The notes: generated from the letters alone by a model not told the origin. A stretch of 64,000 nucleotides of DNA from Enterobacter cloacae complex sp. R_G8 (GCF_024599795.1 NZ_CP102246.1:1426001-1490000), one strand, 5' to 3'; numbered from the stretch's first letter, positions 1 through 12,082 are shown. Made by a program: numbers and translations.

Positions 1-363
1 TACGCACCCGGTGTGGAGTGTGGTACGCCTGAGCGAGAACAGGCTCGCTATACCGGTTCGCTCGATCATAAAGCACTGCTGACCAGCGCGGCGGAGTTGA
101 TCTCAGAGGAAGGCTTCTTCTGCGTGGTGCTTCCCGAAAGTACCGGCAATACCTTTATTGATATTGCCCGCGAGATAGGCTGGAACTTACGACTGCGTAC
201 CGATATCTCGGATACGGAAGGGCGTTTGCCGCACAGGGTACTGCTGGCGCTCTCGCCAAAAGAGGGGGAATGCTTTAACGACAGGATGGTTATCCGTGGG
301 CCAGACCAGCGTTACTCCGACGATTACACTGCCCTGACCCAGGCGTTTTATCTGTTTATGTGA
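1..363 (+). CDS. trmN6: tRNA1(Val) (adenine37-N6)-methyltransferase TrmN6, C-terminal part
   Basis: Only the 3' part of this gene is in the window; the frame is open from base 1 and ends at TGA 361-363, giving about 120 residues. The segment [21 protein letters not shown] and the ending [11 protein letters not shown] match the C-terminal half of the enterobacterial YfiC/TrmN6 family, an AdoMet-dependent enzyme that methylates N6 of A37 in tRNA1(Val). The AdoMet-binding motifs and the catalytic NPPY motif lie upstream of the window. It runs convergently into nadB and overlaps it by 16 bases, the same neighbour as in E. coli. Identification is by recalled family sequence and synteny. Confidence 0.9.
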   Translation, partial: YAPGVECGTPEREQARYTGSLDHKALLTSAAELISEEGFFCVVLPESTGNTFIDIAREIGWNLRLRTDISDTEGRLPHRVLLALSPKEGECFNDRMVIRGPDQRYSDDYTALTQAFYLFM

Positions 364-1967
364 CGCTGCGGGGAGAGTATCGACGGACCGGATTCCGGCA
401 ACGGATCAGGATAGTCCAGAGTATAGTGTAAGCCCCGGCTCTCTTTACGCATCATCGCGCAGCGAACGATCAACTCGGCAACCTGCACCAGATTCCGCAG
501 CTCCAGCAGATTGTTGGAGACGCGGAAGTTGGCATAATACTCATCAATTTCCTGCTGCAGCATTGTGATACGGCGTAGAGCACGCTCAAGACGTTTCGTT
601 GTGCGTACAATGCCAACGTAGTCCCACATAAATAGCCGAAGCTCATGCCAGTTATGCTGGATAACAACCAGCTCATCCGGGTTTTCCACGCGGCTCTCGT
701 CCCAGGCCGGTAAGTGCTCAGCCTGGCGGGCATACGGCATGCGTTTAGTGATATCCACCGCTGCAGACCAGCCATAAACCAGACACTCCAGCAATGAGTT
801 GGACGCCATGCGGTTCGCGCCATGCAGACCGGTATAGCTCACCTCGCCAATGGCATACAAACCATCCACATCCGTACGGCCATGATCGTCAACCATGACG
901 CCACCGCAGGTATAGTGAGCGGCTGGCACAATCGGTACCGGCTCACGCGTCAAATCAATCCCCAGGCTGAGCAGCTTTTCATAAATCATCGGGAAATGCT
1001 GACGAATAAACTCAGCCGGTTTGTGGCTGATATCCAGATACATGCAATCTACGCCAAGGCGTTTCATCTCGTGATCGATAGCGCGGGCGACAATATCACG
1101 TGGCGCGAGCTCGCCTCTCGGGTCAAAGTCCGGCATAAAACGTGAGCCGTCCGGGCGCTTCAGATACGCGCCTTCACCGCGCAGGGCTTCTGTCAGCAGG
1201 AAGTTGCGCGCCTGAGGATGGAAAAGGGCGGTCGGGTGAAACTGGTTGAACTCAAGGTTGGCGACACGACAGCCGGCGCGCCAGGCCATGGCGATACCAT
1301 CACCGGAGGCGATGTCCGGGTTGGTGGTGTACTGATACACTTTGGAGGCGCCACCTGTGGCCAGCACCACGGCTTTTGCCTGGCAGGTTTCCACCTTCTC
1401 TTTATTACGATTCCAGACCCAGGCCCCCACCACGCGGCGTGTGCCAGGCAGGCCAATCTTGTCGGAAATAATCAGGTCAACGGCATTACTGCGTTCAAGC
1501 ACCCGAATATTAGGATGGCTGAGCGCTTTACTGACCAGCGTCGTTTCCACCGCTTTCCCGGTGGCATCCGCAGCGTGCAGGATCCGGCGATGACTGTGTC
1601 CGCCTTCCCGGGTCAGGTGATAGATCTCTTCACCGTTTGGCTGAACCTGAGTATCAAACAGTACGCCCTGGTCAATAAGCCACTGAACGCAGTGACGTGC
1701 ATTGCTGGCGACGAATTCCGCAGCATGTTCATCCACAATCCCCGCCCCGGCAACCAACGTGTCTTCAACATGTGACGCAATGCTGTCCGTTTCATCAAAC
1801 ACGGCGGCGATCCCGCCCTGGGCATAAAATGTGGAACCTTCACTCATCGGCCCTTTACTCAGAACAATTACGTTCTGGTGCTCAGCCAGACGCAGCGCCA
1901 GCGAGAGACCCGCAGCGCCGCTGCCGATGATCAGTACATCACAATGAAGTTCAGGTGTTGTATTCAT
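348..1967 (-). CDS. nadB: L-aspartate oxidase NadB
   Basis: FAD-dependent L-aspartate oxidase, first step of de novo NAD synthesis; it makes iminoaspartate, which NadA condenses with dihydroxyacetone phosphate to quinolinate. The 539-residue protein has the N-terminal dinucleotide-binding motif [18 protein letters not shown] (about residues 11-28), the FAD/active-site segment [12 protein letters not shown], the capping-domain [18 protein letters not shown] stretch (seen as [17 protein letters not shown]) and the late motif [15 protein letters not shown] typical of the succinate dehydrogenase/fumarate reductase flavoprotein superfamily. Length equals the family norm (E. coli 540). A perfect NadR-type box lies just upstream of the start, so repression by NadR with NAD sufficiency is likely. 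Confidence 0.97.
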   Translation of the reverse strand: MNTTPELHCDVLIIGSGAAGLSLALRLAEHQNVIVLSKGPMSEGSTFYAQGGIAAVFDETDSIASHVEDTLVAGAGIVDEHAAEFVASNARHCVQWLIDQGVLFDTQVQPNGEEIYHLTREGGHSHRRILHAADATGKAVETTLVSKALSHPNIRVLERSNAVDLIISDKIGLPGTRRVVGAWVWNRNKEKVETCQAKAVVLATGGASKVYQYTTNPDIASGDGIAMAWRAGCRVANLEFNQFHPTALFHPQARNFLLTEALRGEGAYLKRPDGSRFMPDFDPRGELAPRDIVARAIDHEMKRLGVDCMYLDISHKPAEFIRQHFPMIYEKLLSLGIDLTREPVPIVPAAHYTCGGVMVDDHGRTDVDGLYAIGEVSYTGLHGANRMASNSLLECLVYGWSAAVDITKRMPYARQAEHLPAWDESRVENPDELVVIQHNWHELRLFMWDYVGIVRTTKRLERALRRITMLQQEIDEYYANFRVSNNLLELRNLVQVAELIVRCAMMRKESRGLHYTLDYPDPLPESGPSILSPQRHINR

Positions 1968-1973
1968 TATTCT

Positions 1974-1991
1974 TGTTTAATTTACTAAACA
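1974..1991. promoter_or_regulatory. NadR operator upstream of nadB
   Basis: The 18-bp sequence TGTTTA-N6-TAAACA is a perfect inverted repeat seven bases upstream of the nadB start codon. It matches the known enterobacterial NadR box found at nadA, nadB and pncB. Function is inferred from the motif and its position. Confidence 0.8.
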
Positions 1992-2280
1992 GTGTCTGGG
2001 CAGAATAGCACTTGAATGCGAGATATCGCACGTTTTTTTTAATCCTCGTTGCAATGACTAAACGCAGCGGTTCAGATTTCTGGCGTGTAAAAGAAGGAAA
2101 ATATTTTGCGAAGCAGATCGTTAGCTTCAGATTTTGTGGTGAAATAAAGCCTGGGTTGAGATACTCTTCTGACCGGAAATGAGATGTTTGAAGTCAGAAA
2201 GTGGGTGTGTATCGTGAACAGACTTATAATGAGAGAAAATAAACAGTCTGTGACGCGATGAACAAAAACAAAGGCGTTAC
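1992..2280. other. nadB-rpoE intergenic region
   Basis: About 400 bases separate nadB from rpoE. Besides the NadR box and the sigma-E-type promoter annotated separately, this part is AT-rich, contains a TATAAT at 2225-2230 that could serve a distal rpoE promoter, and holds a 13-codon ATG ORF at 2258-2299 without a clear ribosome-binding site. No convincing gene or RNA was recognised here. Confidence 0.5.
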
Positions 2281-2308
2281 GGAACTTATTGAAGAATAGA
2301 CACTCAAA
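2281..2308 (+). promoter_or_regulatory. Sigma-E promoter of rpoE (autoregulatory)
   Basis: GGAACTT (2281-2287), a 16-base spacer and TCAAA (2304-2308) match the sigma-E promoter consensus GGAACTT-N16/17-TCTRA apart from one -10 base. Placement about 85 bases upstream of the rpoE ATG is the same as for the autoregulated rpoE promoter of E. coli. Transcription would begin near 2314. Confidence 0.8.
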
Positions 2309-2316
2309 CTCGGTGC

Positions 2317-2397
2317 TTGCTCAAAAGTGCGGGATTTGTAGAGTGGCGTTTCGATAGCGCGTGGAATTTAGGTTTGGGGAGACATTACCTCGGATGA
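2317..2397 (+). CDS. Possible rpoE leader ORF (RseD-like)
   Basis: A short ORF in the frame that ends TGA at 2395-2397 overlaps the rpoE start in an ATGA arrangement. Within this frame there is a TTG at 2317 giving 26 codons (ending in LGLGRHYLG); the frame is open upstream only to a TGA at 2290-2292, and no ATG or GTG start is present in it. In E. coli a longer leader ORF (rseD) is reported to be translationally coupled to rpoE. Here the ORF is short, has no good ribosome-binding site and a weak start, so it may be a remnant or be unread; the overlap itself is what the sequence shows. Confidence 0.3.
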   Translation: MLKSAGFVEWRFDSAWNLGLGRHYLG

Positions 2398-2969
2398 GCG
2401 AGCAGTTAACGGACCAGGTCCTGGTTGAACGGGTCCAGAAGGGAGATCAGAAAGCCTTTAACCTACTGGTGGTGCGCTACCAGCATAAGGTGGCGAGTCT
2501 GGTTTCCCGCTATGTACCGTCAGGTGATGTGCCTGATGTAGTACAAGAGTCTTTTATTAAGGCCTATCGTGCGCTGGACTCGTTCCGGGGAGATAGTGCT
2601 TTTTATACCTGGCTGTACCGTATTGCGGTCAATACGGCAAAGAATTATCTGGTCGCTCAGGGCCGTCGTCCGCCTTCAAGTGATGTGGACGCAATCGACG
2701 CTGAAAACTTCGAAAGTGGCGGCGCGCTGAAAGAAATTTCGAACCCTGAGAACTTAATGTTGTCAGAAGAACTGAGACAAATTGTTTTTCGCACGATCGA
2801 GTCGCTCCCGGAAGATTTACGCATGGCAATTACGTTACGGGAGCTTGATGGTCTGAGCTATGAAGAGATAGCCGCTATCATGGATTGTCCGGTCGGCACG
2901 GTACGTTCTCGAATTTTCCGTGCGCGAGAAGCTATTGATAATAAAGTTCAACCGCTTATCAGGCGTTGA
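2394..2969 (+). CDS. rpoE: RNA polymerase sigma-E (sigma-24) factor RpoE
   Basis: ECF-family sigma factor that directs the envelope-stress regulon (outer-membrane assembly, periplasmic proteases, small RNAs). I chose the ATG at 2394 (191 residues, protein starting MSEQLTDQVLVERVQ), the family start; it follows GGGGAGA at 2376-2382. Region 2 (about residues 25-95, with VVQESFIKAYRALDSFRGDSAFYTWLYRIAVNTAKNYL) binds the -10 element and core; region 4 (about 130-185, LDGLSYEEIAAIMDCPVGTVRSRIFRARE) is the -35-binding helix-turn-helix. First gene of the rpoE-rseABC operon; held at the membrane by RseA. Confidence 0.97.
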   Translation: MSEQLTDQVLVERVQKGDQKAFNLLVVRYQHKVASLVSRYVPSGDVPDVVQESFIKAYRALDSFRGDSAFYTWLYRIAVNTAKNYLVAQGRRPPSSDVDAIDAENFESGGALKEISNPENLMLSEELRQIVFRTIESLPEDLRMAITLRELDGLSYEEIAAIMDCPVGTVRSRIFRAREAIDNKVQPLIRR

Positions 2970-3000
2970 CGATAGCGGGATACTGGAAAAGGTATTAGGC

Positions 3001-3651
3001 ATGCAGAAAGAAAAACTTTCCGCTTTAATTGATGGTGAAACGCTGGATAGTGAGCTGCTCAACGAGCTGTCTCATTCTCCCGAAATGCAAGAGACCTGGG
3101 AGAGCTACCATCTCATCCGTGACACCCTTCGCGGTGACACCGGCGAGGTTCTCCATTTCGATATCTCAGCCCGCGTGATGGCGGCCATCGAGAATGAGCC
3201 TGTTCATCAGACCACTCCGCTGATTCCTGAAGCTCAACCCGCGCCTCACCAGTGGCAGAAAATGCCGTTCTGGCAGAAGGTGCGCCCGTGGGCCAGTCAA
3301 CTTACCCAAATGGGTGTGGCCGCATGCGTATCGCTTGCAGTTATCGTTGGCGTCCAGCACTATAATACTCAGTCTGAAACTAATCAGCAGCCAGAAGCGC
3401 CAGTGTTCAACACACTGCCGATGATGGGCAAAGCCAGCCCGGTAAGTTTGGGTGTACCGGCTGATGCCTCCGCCAGCGGCGGTCAGCAACAGCAGGTTCA
3501 GGAGCAGCGCCGTCGCATTAATGCGATGTTGCAGGATTATGAGTTGCAGCGTCGTCTGCACTCTGAACAGCTTCAGTTTGAGCAGGCACAAACCCAGCAG
3601 GCTGCTGTGCAGGTGCCAGGAAACCAAACTTTAGGAACGCAATCGCAGTAA
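3001..3651 (+). CDS. rseA: Anti-sigma-E factor RseA
   Basis: Single-pass inner-membrane anti-sigma factor of 216 residues, the usual length. The cytoplasmic N-terminal domain (MQKEKLSALIDGETLDSELLNEL...) binds RpoE; a hydrophobic segment near residues 101-118 (MGVAACVSLAVIVGV) is the membrane span; the periplasmic tail ends with a Gln-rich coiled segment (QQQQVQEQRRRINAML). Outer-membrane stress triggers DegS then RseP cleavage and ClpXP degradation in the known pathway. ATG 3001 was chosen over in-frame upstream codons because it gives the conserved N terminus. The stop shares a base with the rseB ATG (TAATG), indicating coupling. Confidence 0.97.
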   Translation: MQKEKLSALIDGETLDSELLNELSHSPEMQETWESYHLIRDTLRGDTGEVLHFDISARVMAAIENEPVHQTTPLIPEAQPAPHQWQKMPFWQKVRPWASQLTQMGVAACVSLAVIVGVQHYNTQSETNQQPEAPVFNTLPMMGKASPVSLGVPADASASGGQQQQVQEQRRRINAMLQDYELQRRLHSEQLQFEQAQTQQAAVQVPGNQTLGTQSQ

Positions 3652-4604
3652 TGAAGCAACTTTGGTTCGCCATGTCTTTGATGGCGGGTAGCCTGTTCTT
3701 CTCTGCCAACGCCTCGGCTGATGTTTCATCCGGGGCGTTGTTGCAGCAAATGAATCTGGCCAGCCAGTCACTCAACTACGAGTTGGCATTTATCAGCATC
3801 AATAAGCAGGGTGTCGAGTCGTTACGCTATCGCCATGCCCGTCTTGATAATCAGCCGCTCGCGCAACTTTTACAGATGGATGGCCCGCGTCGGGAAGTCG
3901 TCCAGCGTGGTAACGAAATTAGCTATTTCGAGCCAGGCCTGGAACCTTTCACGCTCAATGGCGACTATATTGTTGATTCCCTGCCATCGCTGATCTACAC
4001 CGACTTCAAGCGTCTGGCCCCTTACTACGATTTTATTTCGGTAGGGCGGACGCGCATCGCCGACAGACTGTGTGAAGTGATCCGCGTTGTCGCCCGCGAC
4101 GGGACGCGTTACAGCTACATTGTCTGGGTTGATGCTGAAACCAAGCTCCCTATGCGCGTAGACCTGCTTGACCGCGACGGTGAGACGCTGGAACAGTTCC
4201 GCGTGATCTCCTTTAGCGTCAACAATCAGGTGGGTAACAGCATGCAGAATCTGGCGAAAGCCAGCCTGCCGCCATTGCTTTCCGTTCCGTCCGGAGATTC
4301 CGTGAATTTCAACTGGGTCCCTTCCTGGATCCCGCAAGGCTTTACTGAAGTCTCAAGTAGCCGCCGTCAACTGCCTACCATTGAAACACCGGTTGAATCT
4401 CGCCTCTACTCAGATGGGTTGTTCAGCTTCTCGGTGAACATCAATCGCGCGACGGCAAACAGTTCAGAACAAATGCTGCGTACCGGACGTCGGACTGTCA
4501 GCACCACGGTACGTGACAACGCAGAGATCACCATTGTCGGTGAATTACCGCCGCAAACGGCGAAGCGAATTTCCGACAGCATTAAATTCAGGGCTGCGCA
4601 ATGA
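3651..4604 (+). CDS. rseB: Sigma-E regulatory periplasmic protein RseB
   Basis: Periplasmic protein of 317 residues that binds RseA and shields it from proteolysis until it senses off-pathway lipopolysaccharide. A Sec signal peptide is visible (MKQLWFAMSLMAGSLFFSANASA, cleavage after ASA). The MucB/RseB fold follows: a large lipid-binding-like domain (about residues 27-215) and a small C-terminal domain containing the conserved LYSDGLFSFSVNINRA segment. Start overlaps the rseA stop; the stop overlaps the rseC ATG by four bases (ATGA), so the three genes are translationally coupled. Confidence 0.96.
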   Translation: MKQLWFAMSLMAGSLFFSANASADVSSGALLQQMNLASQSLNYELAFISINKQGVESLRYRHARLDNQPLAQLLQMDGPRREVVQRGNEISYFEPGLEPFTLNGDYIVDSLPSLIYTDFKRLAPYYDFISVGRTRIADRLCEVIRVVARDGTRYSYIVWVDAETKLPMRVDLLDRDGETLEQFRVISFSVNNQVGNSMQNLAKASLPPLLSVPSGDSVNFNWVPSWIPQGFTEVSSSRRQLPTIETPVESRLYSDGLFSFSVNINRATANSSEQMLRTGRRTVSTTVRDNAEITIVGELPPQTAKRISDSIKFRAAQ

Positions 4605-5077
4605 TTAAAGAGTGGGCTACGGTTGTATCATGGCAGGAGGGGATTGCGCTGGTAAGCTGTGATGTGAAAGCCTCATGTAATAGTTGTGCATCCAGAGCCG
4701 GTTGCGGCAGTCGTGTGCTGAATAAGCTTGGGCCGCAAACGTCGCACACCCTTACCGTGCCGAGCGAACAACCGCTGGTGGCTGGACAGAAAGTGGAGCT
4801 GGGCATTGCCGAAGGCAGCCTGCTGGGTTCCGCAATGCTGGTTTACCTCTCCCCGCTGGTGGGGCTCTTTGTGATGGGCGGCGTATTTCAGACACTGTTT
4901 GGTACCGATGTGGCCGCCATGTGCGGAGCCGCATTGGGTGGTGTGGGAGGTTTTTGGCTTGCCAAAGGCTTCTCCCCCAGGCTTGCAGCCCGCGAAGCGT
5001 GGCAGCCTGTTATTCTCAGCGTAGGGCTGGCACCAGACCAACTTCGTGTTGAGACGCTCTCCTCTGAGGCCCGGTGA
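4601..5077 (+). CDS. rseC: SoxR-reducing system protein RseC
   Basis: Inner-membrane protein of 158 residues, last gene of the sigma-E operon. The N-terminal cytoplasmic part carries the Cys cluster CDVKASCNSCASRAGCGS (about residues 23-40) of the RseC/MucC family; two hydrophobic spans follow (about 74-95, LLGSAMLVYLSPLVGLFVMGG, and 100-125). In E. coli RseC takes part in reducing SoxR together with the Rsx complex; its role in sigma-E control is minor. A weak GC-rich hairpin followed by TTT overlaps its stop codon and may end the operon. Confidence 0.94.
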   Translation: MIKEWATVVSWQEGIALVSCDVKASCNSCASRAGCGSRVLNKLGPQTSHTLTVPSEQPLVAGQKVELGIAEGSLLGSAMLVYLSPLVGLFVMGGVFQTLFGTDVAAMCGAALGGVGGFWLAKGFSPRLAAREAWQPVILSVGLAPDQLRVETLSSEAR

Positions 5078-5090
5078 TCCATCGGGCTTT
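5069..5090 (+). terminator. Possible weak terminator at the end of rseC
   Basis: GCCCG (5069-5073) and CGGGC (5083-5087) form a 5-bp stem whose loop holds the rseC stop codon, followed by only TTTAT. Weak; it could equally allow read-through to lepA. Confidence 0.35.
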
Positions 5091-5154
5091 ATCATTATTT
5101 ACATCTTAAAAAAGAAAACGCCATTTCTTCACGCTATACCTGGCGCTAAGTGCA

Positions 5155-5184
5155 TTTCCAGGTAACGGGGATGTAGTGTAGAAT
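5155..5184 (+). promoter_or_regulatory. Candidate lepA promoter
   Basis: TAGAAT at 5179-5184 with TTTCCA at 5155-5160 (18-base spacer) sits about 80 bases upstream of the lepA start. Motif match only. Confidence 0.4.
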
Positions 5185-5262
5185 GCTGCGTTTTCGCACT
5201 GAAAAACGTCAGGCTAAGAACAGCGGCCTCCAGGAATTCGTAAGGCATAATTATTTAACTAT

Positions 5263-7062
5263 ATGAAGAACATACGTAACTTTTCGATCATTGCTCACAT
5301 TGACCACGGTAAGTCGACGCTGTCTGACCGTATTATCCAGATTTGCGGTGGCCTGTCTGATCGTGAAATGGAAGCCCAGGTTCTGGACTCCATGGACCTG
5401 GAACGCGAACGTGGTATCACCATTAAAGCGCAGAGCGTCACGCTCGATTATAAGGCGGCTGATGGTGAAACCTATCAACTGAACTTTATCGACACCCCAG
5501 GCCACGTTGACTTCTCCTATGAAGTTTCACGCTCGCTGGCAGCCTGTGAAGGCGCACTGCTGGTGGTGGATGCGGGGCAGGGCGTAGAAGCCCAGACCCT
5601 GGCAAACTGCTACACCGCGATGGAAATGGATCTCGAGGTGGTGCCGGTTCTGAACAAAATCGACCTGCCTGCCGCTGACCCTGAGCGCGTGGCGGAAGAG
5701 ATTGAAGATATCGTCGGGATTGACGCGACCGATGCCGTGCGTTGCTCGGCCAAAACCGGTGTGGGCGTTACCGATGTGCTGGAACGTCTGGTGCGTGATA
5801 TTCCGCCACCAGAAGGTGATCCGGATGCCCCACTGCAGGCACTGATTATCGACTCATGGTTCGATAACTACCTGGGCGTGGTCTCGCTGGTGCGTATTAA
5901 AAACGGCACCATGCGTAAAGGCGACAAAATTAAAGTGATGAGTACCGGCCAGGTCTACAACGCAGACCGTCTCGGGATCTTCACACCAAAACAGGTTGAC
6001 CGTACCGAGCTGAAATGCGGCGAGGTGGGCTGGCTGGTTTGTGCCATTAAAGACATTCTCGGTGCGCCAGTGGGCGATACCCTGACCGGTGCGCGTAACC
6101 CGGCAGATAAAGCGCTGCCTGGCTTCAAAAAGGTAAAACCACAGGTGTATGCGGGTCTGTTCCCGGTCAGCTCTGACGATTACGAGAACTTCCGCGATGC
6201 GCTCGGCAAGCTGAGCCTGAACGATGCCTCCCTGTTCTATGAGCCAGAAAGCTCAACAGCGCTCGGCTTCGGCTTCCGTTGCGGCTTCCTTGGTCTGCTG
6301 CACATGGAGATCATTCAGGAACGTCTGGAGCGTGAATACGATCTGGATCTGATCACCACCGCGCCGACCGTAGTCTACGAAGTGCAGACCACCAACAAAG
6401 AGATCGTCTACGTCGACAGCCCGTCCAAGCTGCCGCCGCTGAACAACATCGATGAGTTGCGTGAGCCTATCGCAGAGTGTCATATGCTGCTGCCGCAGGA
6501 ATATCTGGGTAACGTCATTACGCTGTGCGTTGAGAAGCGTGGTGTTCAGACCAACATGGTTTACCACGGTAACCAGGTCGCGCTGACCTACGAAATCCCG
6601 ATGGCGGAAGTGGTTCTCGACTTCTTCGACCGTCTGAAGTCTACCTCTCGTGGCTATGCGTCACTGGATTACAACTTCAAACGCTTCCAGGCTTCAAACA
6701 TGGTGCGTGTGGACGTGCTGATCAACGGCGAACGTGTTGATGCGCTGGCGCTGATCACCCACAACGACAATGCGCCATACCGTGGCCGTGAACTGGTTGA
6801 GAAGATGAAAGATCTGATCCCACGTCAGCAGTTTGATATCGCGATTCAGGCGGCCATCGGTAACCACATTATCGCCCGCTCTACCGTGAAACAGCTGCGT
6901 AAAAACGTTCTGGCGAAATGCTATGGCGGTGACGTCAGCCGTAAGAAAAAGCTGCTGCAGAAGCAGAAAGAAGGTAAGAAGCGTATGAAGCAGGTCGGTA
7001 ACGTCGAGCTGCCGCAGGAAGCATTCCTTGCCATCCTTCATGTTGGTAAAGACGGCAAATAA
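5263..7062 (+). CDS. lepA: Elongation factor 4 (LepA)
   Basis: Ribosome-associated translational GTPase, 599 residues as in E. coli. The G domain shows AHIDHGKST (G1, about residues 11-19), DTPGH (G3) and NKID (G4); EF-Tu-like domain 2, EF-G-like domains III and V, and the LepA-specific C-terminal domain follow, with the basic stretch [22 protein letters not shown] near the end. It promotes ribosome assembly/initiation efficiency and back-translocation in vitro. The gene is followed after 15 bases by lepB with an AAGGAG site, the classical lepA-lepB operon. Confidence 0.98.
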   Translation: MKNIRNFSIIAHIDHGKSTLSDRIIQICGGLSDREMEAQVLDSMDLERERGITIKAQSVTLDYKAADGETYQLNFIDTPGHVDFSYEVSRSLAACEGALLVVDAGQGVEAQTLANCYTAMEMDLEVVPVLNKIDLPAADPERVAEEIEDIVGIDATDAVRCSAKTGVGVTDVLERLVRDIPPPEGDPDAPLQALIIDSWFDNYLGVVSLVRIKNGTMRKGDKIKVMSTGQVYNADRLGIFTPKQVDRTELKCGEVGWLVCAIKDILGAPVGDTLTGARNPADKALPGFKKVKPQVYAGLFPVSSDDYENFRDALGKLSLNDASLFYEPESSTALGFGFRCGFLGLLHMEIIQERLEREYDLDLITTAPTVVYEVQTTNKEIVYVDSPSKLPPLNNIDELREPIAECHMLLPQEYLGNVITLCVEKRGVQTNMVYHGNQVALTYEIPMAEVVLDFFDRLKSTSRGYASLDYNFKRFQASNMVRVDVLINGERVDALALITHNDNAPYRGRELVEKMKDLIPRQQFDIAIQAAIGNHIIARSTVKQLRKNVLAKCYGGDVSRKKKLLQKQKEGKKRMKQVGNVELPQEAFLAILHVGKDGK

Positions 7063-7077
7063 CCCTAAGGAGTTGGC

Positions 7078-8052
7078 ATGGCGAACATGTTTGCCCTGAT
7101 CCTGGTCATCGCTACCCTGGTGACAGGTCTGTTGTGGTGTCTGGATAAGTTTATTTTCGCCCCAAAACGCCGTGAACGTCAGGCTGCCGCGCAGGCAGCC
7201 ACAGGTGATGGGCTTGATGCGAAAACCCTGAAGAAAGTTGGCCCGAAACCGGGCTGGCTGGAGACCGGGGCATCGGTATTCCCGGTGCTGGCGATTGTGC
7301 TGGTGGTGCGTTCGTTTATTTACGAGCCGTTCCAGATCCCGTCAGGCTCCATGATGCCAACGCTGCTGATTGGTGATTTTATTCTGGTCGAGAAGTTTGC
7401 CTATGGCATCAAAGATCCGATCTACCAGAAAACGCTGATCGAAACGGGCCATCCGAAACGTGGCGACATTGTGGTGTTTAAATACCCGGACGATCCACGC
7501 CTTGACTACATCAAGCGCGCGGTGGGTCTGCCGGGTGATAAAGTCACCTACGATCCGGTTGCCAAAGAAGTGACCGTTCAGCCTGGCTGCAGCTCCGGTA
7601 CCGCGTGTGAAAACGCGCTGCCAATCACCTACTCAAACGTTGAGCCGAGTGATTTTGTGCAGACCTTTGCCCGTCGTAACGGCGGTGAAGCGACCAACGG
7701 TTTCTTCCAGGTGCCGAAAGATGAAACCAAAGAGAACGGTATTCGTCTGGTCGAACGTAAAGAGACGCTGGGTGATGTGACGCACCGGATCCTGACCGTA
7801 CCCATTGCCCAGGATCAGGTGGGGATGTATTACAAACAGCCGGGTCAGCAACTGGCCAGCTGGATCGTCCCGCCGGGACACTACTTCATGATGGGTGATA
7901 ACCGCGATAATTCCGCGGACAGCCGTTACTGGGGCTTTGTGCCGGAAGCGAATCTGGTAGGTAAAGCAACCGCAATCTGGATGAGTTTTGAGAAGCAGGA
8001 AGGCGAATGGCCGACCGGGGTTCGCCTGAATCGTATTGGCGGGATCCATTAA
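7078..8052 (+). CDS. lepB: Signal peptidase I LepB
   Basis: Leader peptidase that removes Sec and Tat signal peptides on the periplasmic side of the inner membrane. The 324-residue protein has two N-terminal membrane segments (about residues 4-22 and 62-77), the catalytic Ser91 in PSGSMMPT and general base Lys146 in DYIKRAVGLPGD, and the conserved MMGDNRDNSADSRYWGFV box. Length and residue numbers equal those of the E. coli enzyme. Co-transcribed with lepA. Confidence 0.98.
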   Translation: MANMFALILVIATLVTGLLWCLDKFIFAPKRRERQAAAQAATGDGLDAKTLKKVGPKPGWLETGASVFPVLAIVLVVRSFIYEPFQIPSGSMMPTLLIGDFILVEKFAYGIKDPIYQKTLIETGHPKRGDIVVFKYPDDPRLDYIKRAVGLPGDKVTYDPVAKEVTVQPGCSSGTACENALPITYSNVEPSDFVQTFARRNGGEATNGFFQVPKDETKENGIRLVERKETLGDVTHRILTVPIAQDQVGMYYKQPGQQLASWIVPPGHYFMMGDNRDNSADSRYWGFVPEANLVGKATAIWMSFEKQEGEWPTGVRLNRIGGIH

Positions 8053-8067
8053 TTCTCAATAAATGAA

Positions 8068-8097
8068 CACGTAGTCGCTTTAATTAGCGGCTACGTG
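8068..8097. terminator. Hairpin after lepB
   Basis: CACGTAGTCGCT (8068-8079) pairs with AGCGGCTACGTG (8086-8097), 12 bp with one G-U, loop of six bases. No T-run follows on the + strand, so it may be a processing or partial termination signal between lepB and the rnc operon rather than a strong intrinsic terminator. Confidence 0.5.
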
Positions 8098-8154
8098 AAT
8101 TATTTCAGCGATAAATCTCTTCGAACTAACGACATCCCCTGTCGTTGTGTATAG

Positions 8155-9857
<1,703 letters not shown>

Positions 9858-9874
9858 ACCAAGACGACGCGCAA

Positions 9875-10582
9875 ATGGAAGGCTGGCAGCGCGCTTTTGT
9901 TCTGCATAGTCGTCCCTGGAGCGAAACCAGCCTGATGCTGGACGTCTTCACGGAAGAGTCGGGTCGCGTGCGCCTTGTTGCAAAAGGCGCACGTTCCAAA
10001 CGTTCTAACCTCAAAGGCGCCTTACAGCCCTTTACGCCGCTGCTGGTCCGTTTTGGCGGGCGAGGGGAAGTCAAAACCCTGCGCAGCGCTGAAGCCGTCT
10101 CTCTGGCGCTTCCCCTTTCTGGCATCACGCTTTACAGCGGTCTGTACGTCAATGAACTCATCTCACGCGTTCTGGAACATGAGACTCGCTTCTCTGAACT
10201 TTTCTTCGACTATCTGCACTGTATCCAGGCTCTTGCGGGCGCCGCCGGTTCGCCCGAACCCGCCCTGCGCCGTTTCGAGCTGGCGCTGCTGGGTCATTTG
10301 GGATATGGCGTTGATTTCCTGCATTGCGCGGGCAGTGGGGAAGAGGTGGATGAGACGATGACCTACCGTTACCGTGAAGAAAAAGGCTTTATCGCCAGCG
10401 TCGTGATCGATAACAACACCTTCACCGGACGCCAGCTCCGGGCGCTGTATGAGCGAGAATTTCCGGATCAGGATACCCTTCGTGCTGCAAAACGCTTTAC
10501 CCGGATTGCCCTCAAGCCGTATCTTGGCGGCAAGCCCTTAAAGAGCCGCGAATTATTCAGGCAGTTTATGCCGAAACGTTAA
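9875..10582 (+). CDS. recO: DNA repair protein RecO
   Basis: Recombination mediator that, with RecR, loads RecA on SSB-coated DNA in the RecFOR pathway. The 235 residues begin [28 protein letters not shown], an OB-fold N terminus (about 1-80), followed by the alpha-helical domain. The C terminus stops at QFMPKR, about seven residues before the end of the E. coli protein; the lost tail is not known to be essential. Third gene of the rnc-era-recO unit. Confidence 0.96.
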   Translation: MEGWQRAFVLHSRPWSETSLMLDVFTEESGRVRLVAKGARSKRSNLKGALQPFTPLLVRFGGRGEVKTLRSAEAVSLALPLSGITLYSGLYVNELISRVLEHETRFSELFFDYLHCIQALAGAAGSPEPALRRFELALLGHLGYGVDFLHCAGSGEEVDETMTYRYREEKGFIASVVIDNNTFTGRQLRALYEREFPDQDTLRAAKRFTRIALKPYLGGKPLKSRELFRQFMPKR

Positions 10583-10590
10583 CGTTTTAC

Positions 10591-10623
10591 CCCTCACCCC
10601 AGCCCTCTCCCGGAGGGAGAGGG
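10591..10623. repeat. Short palindromic repeat (CCCTCACCC / CCCTCTCCC type), copy 1
   Basis: CCCTCACCC (10591-10599), CCCTCTCCC (10603-10611) and its complement GGGAGAGGG (10615-10623) form a hairpin between recO and pdxJ. The same elements recur at three other intergenic sites in this window. Confidence 0.85.
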
Positions 10624-10657
10624 GGAAGGGAAATGAATCAAAATACCGAGGATTGTC

Positions 10658-11388
10658 ATGGCTGAATTACTGTTAGGCGTCAACATCGATCACATCGCCA
10701 CGCTGCGTAATGCACGCGGTACGGCTTATCCCGATCCGGTTCAGGCGGCGTTTATCGCTGAGCAGGCTGGCGCCGATGGCATTACCGTTCATCTGCGCGA
10801 AGACCGCCGCCACATCACCGACCGTGACGTGCGTATTCTGCGTCAGACGCTGGATACCCGGATGAACCTGGAGATGGCGGTCACCGAAGAGATGCTGACG
10901 ATTGCCTGTGACACCAAACCGCATTTCTGCTGCCTGGTACCGGAAAAACGTCAGGAAGTGACCACCGAAGGCGGTCTGGACGTGGCGGGGCAGCGTGACA
11001 AAATGCGCGATGCCTGCAAACGTCTGGCGGACGCGGGTATCCTGGTTTCTCTGTTCATCGACGCTGATGCGGAGCAGATCAAAGCGGCGGCTGAAGTGGG
11101 CGCACCGTATATTGAAATTCACACCGGCTGCTACGCCGATGCCAAAAACGACGCCGAGCAGGCTAAAGAGCTGGAGCGTATCGCGAAAGCGGCCACTTAC
11201 GCCGCGAGCTTGGGTCTGAAGGTAAACGCAGGGCATGGACTGACCTACCACAACGTTAAAGCCATCGCCGCCCTGCCGGAAATGCATGAGCTGAATATCG
11301 GCCACGCCATTATTGGCCGTGCGGTGATGAGTGGCCTGAAAGAGGCGGTTTCAGAAATGAAACGCCTGATGCAGGAAGCGCGTCAGTA

Positions 11389-11389
<1 letters not shown>
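10658..11389 (+). CDS. pdxJ: Pyridoxine 5'-phosphate synthase PdxJ
   Basis: Condenses 3-amino-2-oxopropyl phosphate with 1-deoxyxylulose 5-phosphate to pyridoxine 5'-phosphate. The 243-residue TIM barrel shows the N-terminal [18 protein letters not shown], the acid/base region HLREDRRHI, the conserved [10 protein letters not shown] and the phosphate-binding [11 protein letters not shown] near the C terminus. The stop shares a base with the acpS ATG (TAATG), the standard pdxJ-acpS coupling. The recO-pdxJ gap contains a palindromic repeat. Confidence 0.98.
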
Positions 11390-12071
<682 letters not shown>

Positions 12072-12082
12072 TCATTCGTTGC

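Noticed and set aside
2258..2299. 13-codon ORF MNKNKGVTELIEE upstream of rpoE
   Set aside because: No ribosome-binding site and it crosses the sigma-E promoter; most likely chance.
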